From: Nocardia grenadensis NBRC 108939
GTDB lineage: Bacteria > Actinomycetota > Actinomycetes > Mycobacteriales > Mycobacteriaceae
DNA length: 64,000 bases
Assembly (NCBI RefSeq): GCF_001613445.1
Contig: NZ_BDCJ01000009.1
Coordinates: forward strand, 248,001-312,000
Direction: 5' to 3'
The notes under the pieces are model-generated. The model was not told the DNA's origin and did not search any database. It saw only the letters and a list, made by a program, of their open reading frames with translations. The position numbers and the translations under genes were made by a program. Positions 17,847 through 27,607 of this stretch are shown here, piece after piece; the first letter of the stretch is position 1, and the number at the start of each line of letters is the position of its first letter.

Positions 17847-19286
17847 GTGCCCCAGCAGGCAAATCCGATCGTAGAGACCCCGGCGGGCGCCGTGCGTGGT
17901 GTTCGTGACCGCTTCGGCGAGCTCTACCGCGCCGTCCCGTATGCGGCGGCACCCAGGGGCGCCGGCCGGTTCGCGTCACCGGCGTCCCACCCGGGCTGGT
18001 CCGGTGTCCGGGACGCCACCGCACCGTCGCCGACCGCGCCGCAGCCGGCCCGGGACTTCGGGCGGCTCGATATGATCCCCTACTTCGGTCCGGGCTGGGT
18101 GCGTGGCGAGGAATACCTGACTGTCGACGTCCGCACGCCCGGCGCGGACGGTGGGAAGCGGCCGGTCATGGTCTTCGTGCATGGCGGCGGGTTCGTCACC
18201 GGTTCCACCCGCGCCGCGCTCTACGACGGCCGGGCGTTCGCCCGCGACGGGGTAGTGCTGGTGACGGTGAACTACCGCGTCGGCATCCCCGGCTTCCTCG
18301 ACCTGGACGGTGCCCCCGCCAACCGCGGGCTGCTCGACGTCCTCGCCGCGCTCGGCTGGGTGCGGGACACGATAGCTGCGTTCGGTGGCGATCCCGCGAA
18401 CGTCACACTGTTCGGCCAGTCCGCTGGTGCGACCATCACCGGAGCCCTGCTGGCGACGCCGGAAGCCAAGGGGCTGTTCCGGCGCGCGATCATCCAGAGC
18501 GGCAGCGGCACCGGCGCCTTCACCCCCGAGCAGGCGCAGCGGGTCACCGCGGCGGCTGCCCGGGCGCTGGGCGTGCCGCCCACAGCGGAGGCCTTCGCCG
18601 AGATCCCGGACGAGAGGTTTCTCGAGATCTTGCCGGATCTCGCGGGGATCGACCTGCGGACCGCGACGGCTACAGACCCACTCGTCGAGCTGAGCCCGTT
18701 CTCCCTGGTCCTGCCCGTGCAGCCGGCCGACGCCCTGGCGGAGGGGCCGGCCGGAGAGGTCGGCCTGCTCATCGGCACCAACACCGAGGAGGGCCATCTC
18801 TACCTGGCACCGCAGGGCAAGCTGGAGTCGTCCACGGGCGACGATGTGCTCGCAGTCGCGGCGACGGTCGGCGCGGACCCCGCCGCCGTGGTCGCGGCTC
18901 ATCGGGCGGCCCGGCCGGGGGCGACGCCGGGCGAGTTGCGCTCCGCGGTGTTGGGCGAAGGCCTCTTCGGGGCCGGCACCGCTCGGATGACCGAGGCCCA
19001 CGCCCGGCTGTCCGGTGGCCGCACCCACGTGTACTCGTTCGGCTACCGCTCGACGGCTTTGGACGGCCGGCTGGGCGCCACCCACACGGTCGAGCTGCCC
19101 TTCGTGTTCGATATCGCCGATGAACCGTGGCTGCACGGCGACGCCGGTCTGCTCGGTCCCGACCCGGCGCCCGCCGGGCTAGCGGCCCGCGTGCACGGCG
19201 CCTGGGTCGCCTTCGCGACCCACGGCGACCCCGGCTGGGCCGCGTACGACCCGCGGTGGCCGCAGGCGGAAGCCCTGGGTGGCTGA
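17847..19286 (+). CDS. type-B carboxylesterase
   Basis: The protein has 479 residues. GTG 17847 follows a GAGAGAGGAAG ribosome site. The family features are present: oxyanion-hole HGGGF (112-116), nucleophile elbow GQSAGA (serine 192) and a late histidine in GATHTVELPFVFD. The alpha/beta hydrolase fold ends normally (DPRWPQAEALGG). No secretion signal, so intracellular. It hydrolyses carboxylic esters, possibly of the same compound handled by the upstream MBL hydrolase. Its stop is 17 bases from the end of the convergent monooxygenase remnant. Confidence 0.92.
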   Translation: MPQQANPIVETPAGAVRGVRDRFGELYRAVPYAAAPRGAGRFASPASHPGWSGVRDATAPSPTAPQPARDFGRLDMIPYFGPGWVRGEEYLTVDVRTPGADGGKRPVMVFVHGGGFVTGSTRAALYDGRAFARDGVVLVTVNYRVGIPGFLDLDGAPANRGLLDVLAALGWVRDTIAAFGGDPANVTLFGQSAGATITGALLATPEAKGLFRRAIIQSGSGTGAFTPEQAQRVTAAAARALGVPPTAEAFAEIPDERFLEILPDLAGIDLRTATATDPLVELSPFSLVLPVQPADALAEGPAGEVGLLIGTNTEEGHLYLAPQGKLESSTGDDVLAVAATVGADPAAVVAAHRAARPGATPGELRSAVLGEGLFGAGTARMTEAHARLSGGRTHVYSFGYRSTALDGRLGATHTVELPFVFDIADEPWLHGDAGLLGPDPAPAGLAARVHGAWVAFATHGDPGWAAYDPRWPQAEALGG

Positions 19287-19302
19287 ACGATACCCATCGT
19301 TC

Positions 19303-19775
19303 TCACCGCGACGTGCCGGACAGCGCCCGGGTCCGCGGACCGCCCGCCTCCGCCACCGGCCGACGGCCGCGGATTCTGCGGAGCAGAGCGAGGAGGACCG
19401 ACCGCAGCGCCTCGGCCCGACGGCTGGAGGGGACGAACATCTGCTGTTTGAGCCGCGCGGTGCGCTGGTGCTTGGTGATGAACGGACGCAGGCCGGTTTC
19501 CCAGGCTGTCCAGCGCGGCGCCCCCGCGAAGCGAGGACGTGGCACCCATGCCCGAGTAGAGGTTCATGCACCACGCCGCATCCCCCACCAGCACGACCCG
19601 ACCCTTGCTCCATCGTGGCATCCGCACCTGGTGCACCGAGTCGAACAGGTGGTCAGGGGCCTCTTCCAGGGAGTCCAGGGCGTGTCGCACCACGGGACTG
19701 GACCCGTGACCCGATGCCTGCCGCCAGACAGCCGCGGCGGCGCGCCGGATATCGGCGATCACCGTCTCGGTCCCC
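19303..19775 (-). pseudogene. C-terminal remnant of a flavin monooxygenase
   Basis: In the minus frame the conserved C-terminal FAD motif is clear: VHQVRMPRW then SKGRVVLVGDAAWCMNLYS and GMGATSSLRGGAAL, where GDAAW is the ribityl-binding GD motif of aromatic hydroxylases. A deletion and frame change follow near 19520. The end of the same family then continues in another frame: WETGLRPFITKHQRTARLKQ, MFVPSSRRAEALRSVLL. The N-terminal two thirds are absent. Upstream it is fused in frame to a peptide-permease fragment. Codons for the 106-146 stretch of the joint frame cannot be assigned confidently to either parent. Confidence 0.75.
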
Positions 19776-20089
19776 AGCGAGATCTGGGCACCATGGACTA
19801 CCCGGCTCGAGAGATCTCGCCCGAGTGGGTCGGTGCCCAGTATGTGCGCGGCCTGCTGGAAGGGGGGTATCGAGTACCGGTCGGTGATCTCTGCCGGATC
19901 CGGTAACGGGAGTACCGGTGCGGCCACGGCGGCGAGCGTGATCGCGATGAGCCAGACAGTTCCGGCGAGGGCAGCGATATTGCGACGCCGACCACGGCGA
20001 GCGGGCGTACCGGCCGCAGCCGGCCGGTCCGATGGCGATTCCGGTGTGGTATGGCCCGATACGGCCGGTTTGTCGGTGGTTGTGCTCAT
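19776..20089 (-). pseudogene. N-terminal fragment of a DppC-type peptide ABC permease
   Basis: ATG 20089 overlaps the stop of the DppB gene (ATGA). The first 105 residues are a normal DppC N-terminus: a cytoplasmic tail, one membrane segment (TVWLIAITLAAVAAPVLPL), then the family motif HILGTDPLGRDLSSRVVHGA. The permease domain with its EAA loop is missing; the frame continues into a flavin monooxygenase tail. With no second permease or ATPase genes following, the transporter cannot work from this locus. Confidence 0.8.
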
Positions 20090-21045
20090 GACGTTCTCAC
20101 TCTCGGGTCGAGCACGGGGTAGGCGAGGTCGACCAGCGCGTTGATCAGGACATACGCCACGGCGACCACCAGGACGATGCCTTGTACGAGCAGATAGTCC
20201 CGGGAATTGATGGCAGTGATCACGAGCGGCCCCAATCCGGGCAGCGCGAAGATCGATTCGACGATCACCGTCCCGCCGATCAACCGGCCCATCGACACAC
20301 CGAGGACGGTGAGCAGGGAGAACGCGGACGGGCGTAATGCGTGCACGAAGAGGATTCGGCGGGTGGGAATGCCCCGAGCGCGCGCCGACAGGACGAAGTC
20401 CTGCTGCAGTGTCGCGACCATATCGTTGCGGAGCAACCGGATGAAGGCGACGGCCTCGATGGCGGCGAGTGTCGCGACGGGCAGTATCAGACCACTCAGG
20501 TGCGGCCCGAGACCCTCGGACAGCGGCGTCCATCCCAGTACCGGTAGTGCCTGCAGGGATACCGCGAACACGAAGACGAGCAGGACTCCGAGCAGGAAGC
20601 TGGGAATCGAGAGAGTTACCGAACACAAGAATGTCGTGACCCGATCCGCTGCGCGGCCCGGACGGTAACCCGCCCAGACACCGAGCGGAACAGCGATCAC
20701 CAGCGCGACCATTATCGAGAGCCCCGCCAGCTCCAGCGTGACCGGGAGTCGTTCGAGGATGGCGTCGGTGACCGGCACCTGCGACTGCATCGATCGACCG
20801 AGGTCGCCCTGCAGCGCCGAGCCCAGCCATTCGAAGTACCGCTGCAGCAGGGGGCCGTCGAGGCCGAAGCGTTCGGCCGCGGCAGCGCGCATCTCCGGCG
20901 TGGCGCCTTCTGGTAGCAGGGTTGCCAACGGATCGCCGGGGATCATCTCCAGGAGCAGGAAGGTCGAAATACTGACCAGGGCCAGTACGGCGAGCAGTTT
21001 CGAGAGGTACGCGGCGAACACGCGCCGGGTCACCGCTCTGCCCAC
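20086..21045 (-). CDS. DppB-type peptide/nickel ABC transporter permease
   Basis: This 319-residue inner-membrane permease looks intact. Family motifs are present: the N-terminal FLLLEMIPGDPL, the GDLGRSMQSQVPV periplasmic segment, the EAA-loop region RNDMVATLQQDFVLSARARG (contact with the ATPase), then FALPGLGPLVI and SRDYLLVQG. It would pair with DppC to import oligopeptides or similar solutes, but its partner is truncated and the binding protein upstream carries a deletion. It is an intact gene in a dead system. Confidence 0.92.
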   Translation of the reverse strand: MGRAVTRRVFAAYLSKLLAVLALVSISTFLLLEMIPGDPLATLLPEGATPEMRAAAAERFGLDGPLLQRYFEWLGSALQGDLGRSMQSQVPVTDAILERLPVTLELAGLSIMVALVIAVPLGVWAGYRPGRAADRVTTFLCSVTLSIPSFLLGVLLVFVFAVSLQALPVLGWTPLSEGLGPHLSGLILPVATLAAIEAVAFIRLLRNDMVATLQQDFVLSARARGIPTRRILFVHALRPSAFSLLTVLGVSMGRLIGGTVIVESIFALPGLGPLVITAINSRDYLLVQGIVLVVAVAYVLINALVDLAYPVLDPRVRTS

Positions 21046-21088
21046 CGGTGTAGTGCCGGATAGGCGCCCGAGCTTTTCATATCGAATT

Positions 21089-22461
21089 TCACTCCTGTAT
21101 CCAGGCCGATTCCGGGCGCATCCAGTACTGGTACGCCGGTTCGACGCCGTAGACCTCCGGACGGAGCAGCAAGCTCGTCCTGGAGGGCCGCCAATATCGG
21201 TAGGCGGTGGTGGCCACGAGTTCCCGGATCGCCGTCCGGTAGGCCTCGTCGACGACAGCGGGGTCGCTGGAGGTGTGGGTCAGCTCCAGCGCCCGGTCCA
21301 CGGTGGGGTTCGAGTATTTCGCCGGATTGCCGGAGCCCTTCGTATGGAATATGCGGTACAGGTTCTCGGGGTGCGCGGTGCCCAGCGAGGAGAGGATCAG
21401 ATCGTAGTCACCGGAAACCAGCGCGCTCGCGTAGCCGGCACCGTCGCGCGGTTCGATGACGAGCTCGAGGCCGTCCGCCTGCTGGAGTTGTGCCTGCAGG
21501 ACTTCGGCCACCCGGGTCAGAATCGGACTACCCGCGGTGGTGATATACGACAGGACGACCTTCTCACCGCCGTGCCGGGCACGGTAACGGTCGACGAGCT
21601 GTTGCGCGCCGTCGACGTCCTTCTCGGGCCATTTCGCGGCCTCGTCGAAGAGCGGATGCCTCTCCGGCATGAAGTAGTCGGCGCCCTCGTCCCCGGGGAA
21701 GGCCGCTGCACTTCGTCGGCTTGTAATGCGTTGTAGCGCTGGTCGTCGGCGGGGATCGTCTTGTAGACGAATCTGTCCAGATACGGTCGTGGGCTGTCCC
21801 AGTAGCCTGAGTTGCGTTCGAGAACCAGCTCGGTGCCACGGGCCCAGGAGGCGAAGACGAACGGCCCGGCGCCCACCGGGGCGTTGGCGAAATCCGCGCC
21901 CTCGCGTTCGATGGCAGTGGGAGAACCGACGAACGCGAGCGATTCGGTGAGCTGATAGGGAAGTTGGTGGTTGACCTCTGTGGAGGTCACCGCCAAGGTC
22001 GAAGCGTCGAGGACCCTCCAACTCATGGTTCTCGCCGCGGCCCTGCTGGGGGAGAGCATGCTCGGGTCCAGCGCGCGTTGCCAATTGAAGGCCACCGCCG
22101 CGGCATCGAACGGGGTGCCATCGGTGAAGGTGACGCCGGGGCGGAGTTTCAGCGTCCAGTGCTTCCCGTCCTGGCTGGTGAACGATTCCGCCATACCTGG
22201 TACGACTGAACGGGTTTCGGGGTCGTAATAGAGCAGGGCGCCGTAGATCGCCTGACAGGGACCCACACCGATACCGATGGCGCAGGTCACCGGGTCCACG
22301 GATTGGGCCTCGGTATTCCAGGCCAGCGTCACCGTTCCCCCGTGGCGGGGTTCGCCGGCCGGTTGACGTTCCACGGTGGTCAAGCCGGCACACGAAGTGA
22401 GCAGCAGTATTCCGGCAGCCACCGCGCCCACGGAGGAAGTCACGCGGTCTCGGATTCTCAA
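21089..22461 (-). pseudogene. family-5 peptide-binding lipoprotein with internal deletion and frameshift
   Basis: ATG 22461 starts a lipoprotein signal with lipobox LLTSCAG. The SBP family-5 domain then reads normally (GGTVTLAWNTEAQSVDP, LKLRPGVTFTDGTPFDA, PVGAGPFVF) as far as RYNALQADEV. Near 21710 the frame changes and the protein resumes as FPGDEGADYFMPERHPLFDE in the other frame, continuing to a normal C-terminus (YWMRPESAWIQE). About 60-80 residues of lobe II are missing compared with complete family members of about 540. Inactive as it stands. Confidence 0.85.
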
Positions 22462-23086
22462 CGAATGACTCCTTTGTCATGGTGAAGCGGCAGTACCGCG
22501 GATCGTGCGCCGTCGGTCGGTGTCGGAAGTGTCGGCGCGGCGGTCCAGAGGCCGCACCGGGCGGTCGGCGCATGAATGGGGCGAATTGCCGCGCGGGGTG
22601 ATTTCTGTGATCACTCCGCGGGGCTGAGAGAATTACGCCATCGGTCACCGTCTGTGACCAGAGCGCGTTCCGTTGAGCGGGAGATGGGACGAAACCGTCG
22701 GTGAATGAGCGTAGAGACGGCCGGTAAGCCTCGATTCCGTCGAGGAGCTGATCGACCACGATCCCGCGCCCGGTCCGGCGGCCAGGCTGCACCGGCCGTA
22801 CAGGCGCCGTAAAACGCGCCGATCAATGACCGGGCGACCACCTGGGGGATGACGTTTTCATCGCCGCGAGAGCGCGTACTCGGAGATTTCGGTGCCCGTT
22901 CAGTGGAAAGACCCTCGGACGCGCCGCCCGTGCTCGCGTCATGATCGACGTCGACGAACGGGTACACCCGTGATCGGCTGTCCGGATATTCGGCGGTCGG
23001 CACAGTGCGTGCCTCCGGCGGTGCCGGCGGGGCGGTTCGACCGACACCACCTGGAAATCATTCATCGAATCGGATCGGCAGGCCAT
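22462..23086. other. intergenic, possible TetR-type C-terminal remnant
   Basis: About 625 bases between the divergent binding-protein remnant and the gene at 23087. Minus-strand pieces at about 22640-22870 read VARSLIGAFYG in one frame and VVDQLLDGIEAYRPSLRSF in another. This could be the C-terminal ligand domain of a TetR-type regulator broken by a frameshift, but no HTH is present. A copy of the CCnnTnAGnGG-type motif lies at 22896-22909. Confidence 0.35.
22896..22909. promoter_or_regulatory. copy a of a shared imperfect palindrome
   Basis: CCGTTCAGTGGAAA, 178 bases upstream of the gene at 23087. It is one of four related sites in this 6-kb stretch with core CCnnTnAGnGG followed by AA. A regulator-binding role is inferred from repetition and position. 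Confidence 0.45.
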
Positions 23087-23869
23087 ATGTTCTCGGAACG
23101 CGCGTTCTTCTCCTTCATCGATCTCACCGATCCCGGCGTACATCGTGAATACAACGAATGGCATCAGCTCGACCACCGGCCGGAGAACCTGCTGCTGCCC
23201 GGCGTCGCCTGGGGGGACCGCTGGGCGCGTCCGGCCGAGTACACCGCTCTGGACAGGTCGTCGTCTCAGGCACTCGCGGAGATCGACTATGTGGCCATGT
23301 ACTGGTTCCGCTCACCGTACGCGGAGAGCGTCGCGGCGTGGACGAAACTGGGCGAGGATTCCTTCCAGTGGGGCAGGGGCCCGCAGCTGCCCGGGGTCAG
23401 GCGACCGCTGCTCGGATTCTTCACACCTGTCAAGGGATACGCGGCCCCGCGTATCGGGGTGTCGGCGGAGGCACTGCCCTTCCGGCCCAACCGCGGGCTA
23501 CATCTCACTGTCACCCACTTCGTGGAACCGCATGCCGCCGATGTGCACGAGCAGTTCCGGTGGGAAGACCGCGTCGGCATTCCCGCCCTGCTCGACCTGC
23601 CCGGAGTAGCGGGTGCGTGGACCTTCTCTCTGCATTCCTTACAGAAACATCCCACGCTGCCCCTCGGTGCCGGGAATCGCGAGTACGCGCCGGGGTCGGT
23701 TCGTATCCGGATGCTGTACCTCGACGAGGACCCCGCCGAGGTGACTCGCTCGGTCGTGGAGTGGGAGCAGAACTCGGCCACCGCAGGTGACGGTTCGCCG
23801 CGGGCGGCGGTCGGGGAGAAACTCTTCGACAGTCCGCTGCGGACAATCATCCCCTGGCAGGATTGGTGA
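23087..23869 (+). CDS. protein of unknown function, dimeric alpha/beta-barrel-like
   Basis: The protein has 260 residues from ATG 23087 (MFSERAFFSFIDL). The N-terminal half contains YNEWHQLDHRPENLLLPGVA, resembling the YNxWYxxEHxPxRLxxPG pattern of EthD-like and related dimeric alpha/beta-barrel proteins. A second similar half may start near LHLTVTHFVEPHAADVHEQF, so it may be two ferredoxin-like repeats. Such proteins often accompany oxidative degradation of aromatic or terpenoid compounds. Cytoplasmic. It lies downstream of motif copy a and ends against the convergent MFS gene. Specific function not known. Confidence 0.55.
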   Translation: MFSERAFFSFIDLTDPGVHREYNEWHQLDHRPENLLLPGVAWGDRWARPAEYTALDRSSSQALAEIDYVAMYWFRSPYAESVAAWTKLGEDSFQWGRGPQLPGVRRPLLGFFTPVKGYAAPRIGVSAEALPFRPNRGLHLTVTHFVEPHAADVHEQFRWEDRVGIPALLDLPGVAGAWTFSLHSLQKHPTLPLGAGNREYAPGSVRIRMLYLDEDPAEVTRSVVEWEQNSATAGDGSPRAAVGEKLFDSPLRTIIPWQDW

Positions 23870-25200
23870 CGGTCCGCCCGGCCCGCCGGCCGATGATCAG
23901 TAGGACGGCGGTGAGACCGGCCGCGGCCGCGGTGGTACCGGCTGCGATCCAGAACATCGCAGTGAAGGCCGTCGATCCGGGATAACGGTGGGTACCGACC
24001 TCGACGGTCCAGATGCCGGCGGCCGCGGCCATGGTGGCGCTGGCCGTCGAGGTACCCACCGATTGGAGCAGTGCGCTGATGCCGGTGGCCGAAGCCGAGC
24101 GTGTGATCGGAACCACGGTCATGATCAGGGTGGGAACGGCGGCGATCGTCAGGGACAGGCCGAGGCCGACCACGACCGCTCCCATCAGCATCTGCCACGG
24201 TTCCCGGCTGAAGGGGACACGGAGCGCGAACGCGATCGACAGCTCGGTCGCCGCCACCAGAAGTACCGATTGCGGGCCGAAGCGCGCGATGGCGCGCGCA
24301 GCGACCGGCGCCGTGGCTATGCCGACGAGAGCTATGGGCATGAGCCAGAATCCCGCCTCCAGAACACTCAGACCCGCCCCGAAGCCGGTCGCGGTCGGTA
24401 GCTGCAACAGCTGCGCGGTGATCAGGATATTGCTGAACAGTGCGAACCCGATGAGCAGCGCACACAGGTTCACCAGCAGCAATGGCGGACGCGCCGCCGC
24501 CCGGAGGTCCACGAGAGGCGCTCGGGATCGAAGTTGCAGAGGCACCCACAGTACGAAGAGAAGGACGCTCGTCGCGGCGAGGAGCAGCGTCGCACGGCTG
24601 GTCCAGCCCCACTGCCCGCCCTTGGACAGGGGTAACAGCAGGGTCGTGAGCGCGCCGGCGAGCACGACCGCGCCGAACAGATCGAACCTTTCCCGAGGGT
24701 GTGGCGGTGAAGGAGGGACGACCTTCGCGACGACCAGCGTCAGCACCGACCCGGCCAGGGCAACCGACCAGAAGATCCAGTGCCAATTCAGGAACGTGAC
24801 GATCGTGCCGGACAACGGCAACCCCGCCGCGGCACCGATGCCCATCGAGGCGCCCATGGTGGCGACCCCGCCGGGTACTCGCCGCGGAGGCAGTACATCG
24901 CGCATGGTCGCCATCGCGACGGGAACCAGCGCCAGGCCGCATCCCTGGGTGGCACGGGCGAGTACCAGCGGGAGCAGCGCGTCACTGAGCGCGCCGAGCA
25001 CCGACGCGGCCACCACGAGCAGCAGCGTGAGCACGATCAGGCGCTTCTTGCCGAACATATCGGCGAGGCGGCCGATCAGCCATCAGGTACCCACAGGCGG
25101 CGAGCACCACCACGGTCCCCGTCCCCGCCCGCGCCGTGGCATCCGGCGCCAGGCCGGGGGCCCGATCAGGGGGTGCACCGGAGCGCCGGGTACTCACCAT
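23847..25200 (-). pseudogene. MFS drug-type transporter with deleted N-terminal helices
   Basis: From LIGRLADMFGKKRL (about 25080) to the end this is a DHA2-like multidrug MFS protein with about 12 more hydrophobic helices. Just upstream that frame is closed by a TGA. A separate frame starting at 25200 (MVSTRRSGAPPDRAPGLAPD, then GTVVVLAACG) looks like its original N-terminus. The missing link, about 45 residues covering helix 1 and part of helix 2, plus a frame change near 25090, points to an internal deletion. A shorter product from ATG 25058 (403 residues) would lack the first helices. Its 3' end overlaps that of the gene at 23087 by 23 bases. Confidence 0.75.
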
Positions 25201-25899
25201 CGGCCGAAGTCCGTTCGCCGCGTGCGATGGTCGAAGCGGGAAGTCGGTGGCATCGTCTCAGAATCGATACAGGTGGCGGTCGCGGCAAGGATTCGCACCG
25301 CTCAGTGGAAACCTGCCCGCATCGTGCCGCTGAATGGGACGCTCCCCGGCCCGGCGTCGCCGATATGCCATCTTGTGACTCGGCCCATGGTCGTCGCGCC
25401 GGCCCTGTGGGCAGGCCCGCACACGGCGGGTAGCGGTGCCGATGTGGTCCGGGTGGTATGGACCCCACGGCGGATCGGACCGGAATATCGAGACGCATTC
25501 CGTGCGCAACCGGATATCGGTGAGTGCAGAAGGACGGATAGTCGTGACCATACCCAACGAAGAACGCAGCGCCCGTCGACAGGACACCCAGAGTGGGGCG
25601 GCACATGGGGAGAGCGTTGACGTACATGTACGAATCCGGCTGTCCGGGTTTGCTTTCGAGTATGTCATCGCGGCAGCAGGGGTCGGCAATTTGATCGCCG
25701 ACTGGAAGCGGCAGCGGTGGTGCAGTGCGATCGAATTGTTCTCGGCGCCGACCTCGGGTGTACCCCGGATACCGTGTGAACGGCTGTACCTGGGCCGTTG
25801 ATCCGATGGTGGTGCAGTCTGTCGCTGTTGCCGGGAAGACATCGGGCCGGGCGAGAGGCAAGGGAACCCGGCGCCGCGCCCGGCCGGACGGCCCGGTGA
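25201..25899. other. 700-base region without a recognised gene
   Basis: Frames on both strands give only arginine- or proline-rich shadows with no family resemblance. The one site I can point to is copy b of the shared palindrome at 25298-25311, about 100 bases upstream of the MFS N-terminus. Confidence 0.4.
25298..25311. promoter_or_regulatory. copy b of a shared imperfect palindrome
   Basis: CCGCTCAGTGGAAA, identical to copy d at 28838. It lies about 100 bases upstream of the original MFS start. Confidence 0.5.
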
Positions 25900-27363
25900 T
25901 CAGCCGATGTTGTCGGTGATCGCCGCCTCCGCAGGCAGCGGCTGGGTTATGGACCAGAGGGTGCGGGAGTGACAGGTGCTCATCCGCCACCCGCCGTTTT
26001 CGAGTACGTAACGGTCGTCGTACTCGATGGCCGCGAGAGTTTGTGTCCGGGCACGCAGATCGAGTTGGGTGAAGCGCAGCGTCCAGGATCCGACGGCTTC
26101 GGTCGCGGTGAGCAGGGCGATGTCCGGCATCATGCCGTGGTGCATATCGAGGATCCGGTGCCCGCCTTCGTGTGTGCTCAGGGCGATATCCCGGAACACC
26201 TGAGCCAACCCGTCGGCGTCGAAGCGGCCGAGTGGGCCGAAATCGATATCCGCACCGGTCTCGACGAAACACGCGCGAATGCCCGCGGGGTCCTTGGCAT
26301 CGCAGGCTCGCCAATATCGATACTTCAAACGTTTGATCGCTTCGATACGGTCGTGGTCGCCGAGGGGTATCCGGTCGGCACCTGTGTCCTCCGGCTCGCC
26401 GCTCTGCTTCGGACCGTTCCGGGTGACGACCTTCGTGTGAGCTTCCTGGGCCCGGGAAGCCCGTTGCTCGAGGAAGGCGGCGTAGGTGGGTGCCACCGCC
26501 GGGAACTCCGACGGCGCTCCGAGCCACTCCCGATAGGACGGTGGGACCGAACCGTCGATATCGGTGACCCCGTACTCGCTCGCCAGTTCGGATCCCCAGT
26601 AGGTATGTCCGGTGCGGGCCATCACAGCCGGATCGTCGGCCAGAGCTTTGATGATCCGGCCGGTCAACTCGGGTGATTCGACACCGGGGAACAGGGTGCC
26701 GACCATTCGATCGGCGCCGAGCTCGCCACGCTGGAGCTGTTCGGAGTCCAGAACACCCATCCAGATCGAGACGACCGCGACACCGTGCGGGCGGAACTCT
26801 TGCGCCATATCGTGGGCCAGCTTGTCCGATCCGGCTTTCCCGGCCCCGTACACCGGGCCGTGTACTCCGGGGAGGTAGGTGCGTGCCCCTGGAGAGGAGG
26901 TGTGCACGACCAAGCCGCCGCTGTGTATCAGCAGCGGTGCCGCGAAGTAGGCGGCGACGAAATGGGATCGGAGGCCGACATCGAGCGGCTTCAACTCCTC
27001 GGCCAGTGATCGCTGCCAGAAAGGCTGACCTGGCGTTTCGGGTGGCGCGGAGAGCGCGGTGGCATTGTTCACCAAGATATCGAGCCGCCCGTGCTCATGT
27101 CCTATCCGTTCGAAGAGGGCGCGAACCTCCGCTTCGTCGCCGTGGTCGCAGATCACCGGGATACCCGTACCGCCGCGGGCCGCGATGTCTTCGGCCGTGC
27201 GGTAGATCGTGCCGGGTAATCCGTCGGCGCTGTGCCCCTCCTTCCGAGTGCGGCCGGTGACATAGACGGTCATACCGGTCTCGGCCAGAGCCAGAGCGAT
27301 TCCTTTGCCGGCGCCGCGCGACGCTCCGGTAACTACTGCGACGCGGCCGTCGGTCGCGCTCAC
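25900..27363 (-). CDS. SDR oxidoreductase fused to a SnoaL-like domain
   Basis: This single 487-residue frame has two domains. Residues 1-300 are a short-chain dehydrogenase: cofactor loop TGASRGAGKG, NNA motif ILVNNATALS and catalytic YGAGK preceded by the serine in HTSSPGA. Residues about 335-487 are a SnoaL/NTF2-like domain (IEAIKRLKYRYWRACDAKDP, YDDRYVLENGGWRMSTCHSR). These two families are normally separate neighbouring genes in catabolic clusters. I see no stop or ribosome site between them, so it is either a true fusion or the result of a lost stop. Motif copy c lies 93 bases upstream. Confidence 0.85.
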   Translation of the reverse strand: MSATDGRVAVVTGASRGAGKGIALALAETGMTVYVTGRTRKEGHSADGLPGTIYRTAEDIAARGGTGIPVICDHGDEAEVRALFERIGHEHGRLDILVNNATALSAPPETPGQPFWQRSLAEELKPLDVGLRSHFVAAYFAAPLLIHSGGLVVHTSSPGARTYLPGVHGPVYGAGKAGSDKLAHDMAQEFRPHGVAVVSIWMGVLDSEQLQRGELGADRMVGTLFPGVESPELTGRIIKALADDPAVMARTGHTYWGSELASEYGVTDIDGSVPPSYREWLGAPSEFPAVAPTYAAFLEQRASRAQEAHTKVVTRNGPKQSGEPEDTGADRIPLGDHDRIEAIKRLKYRYWRACDAKDPAGIRACFVETGADIDFGPLGRFDADGLAQVFRDIALSTHEGGHRILDMHHGMMPDIALLTATEAVGSWTLRFTQLDLRARTQTLAAIEYDDRYVLENGGWRMSTCHSRTLWSITQPLPAEAAITDNIG

Positions 27364-27455
27364 CGCGTGGTCCCTCCGTGCATGTGCCGTCCTTCCCGCG
27401 TGGTTCTGTTCCAGATCAGCGTGCCTGTGCTGTCGGATTCCGGCCGGTAACCCTC

Positions 27456-27469
27456 CCGGTCAGCGGAAT
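27456..27469. promoter_or_regulatory. copy c of a shared imperfect palindrome
   Basis: CCGGTCAGCGGAAT, between the divergent SDR-SnoaL gene (start 27363) and the F420-oxidoreductase stub (start 27608). Less conserved than copies b and d. Confidence 0.4.
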
Positions 27470-27607
27470 TCACCCGGTCCGCCGACGGAGATTCCGGCGT
27501 GTAATGGGGCGGCGCCCACGGCATGCCCACCGGCACTGCCTGCCACCGAGCGTCGGCCCCGCCATCACCTTCCCGGCCCGTCGCCGATCCGAAAGGACTG
27601 GTGAAAT

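Noticed and set aside
19043..20830. One long 595-codon minus-strand frame
   Set aside because: Only its middle is meaningful (permease start at 20089 plus monooxygenase tail). The part above 20089 is antisense-type shadow of the DppB gene and the part below 19303 is a shadow of the esterase gene.
23287..24942. 551-codon minus-strand frame overlapping the MFS gene
   Set aside because: Composition is that of a shadow; the MFS frame has clear membrane helices.
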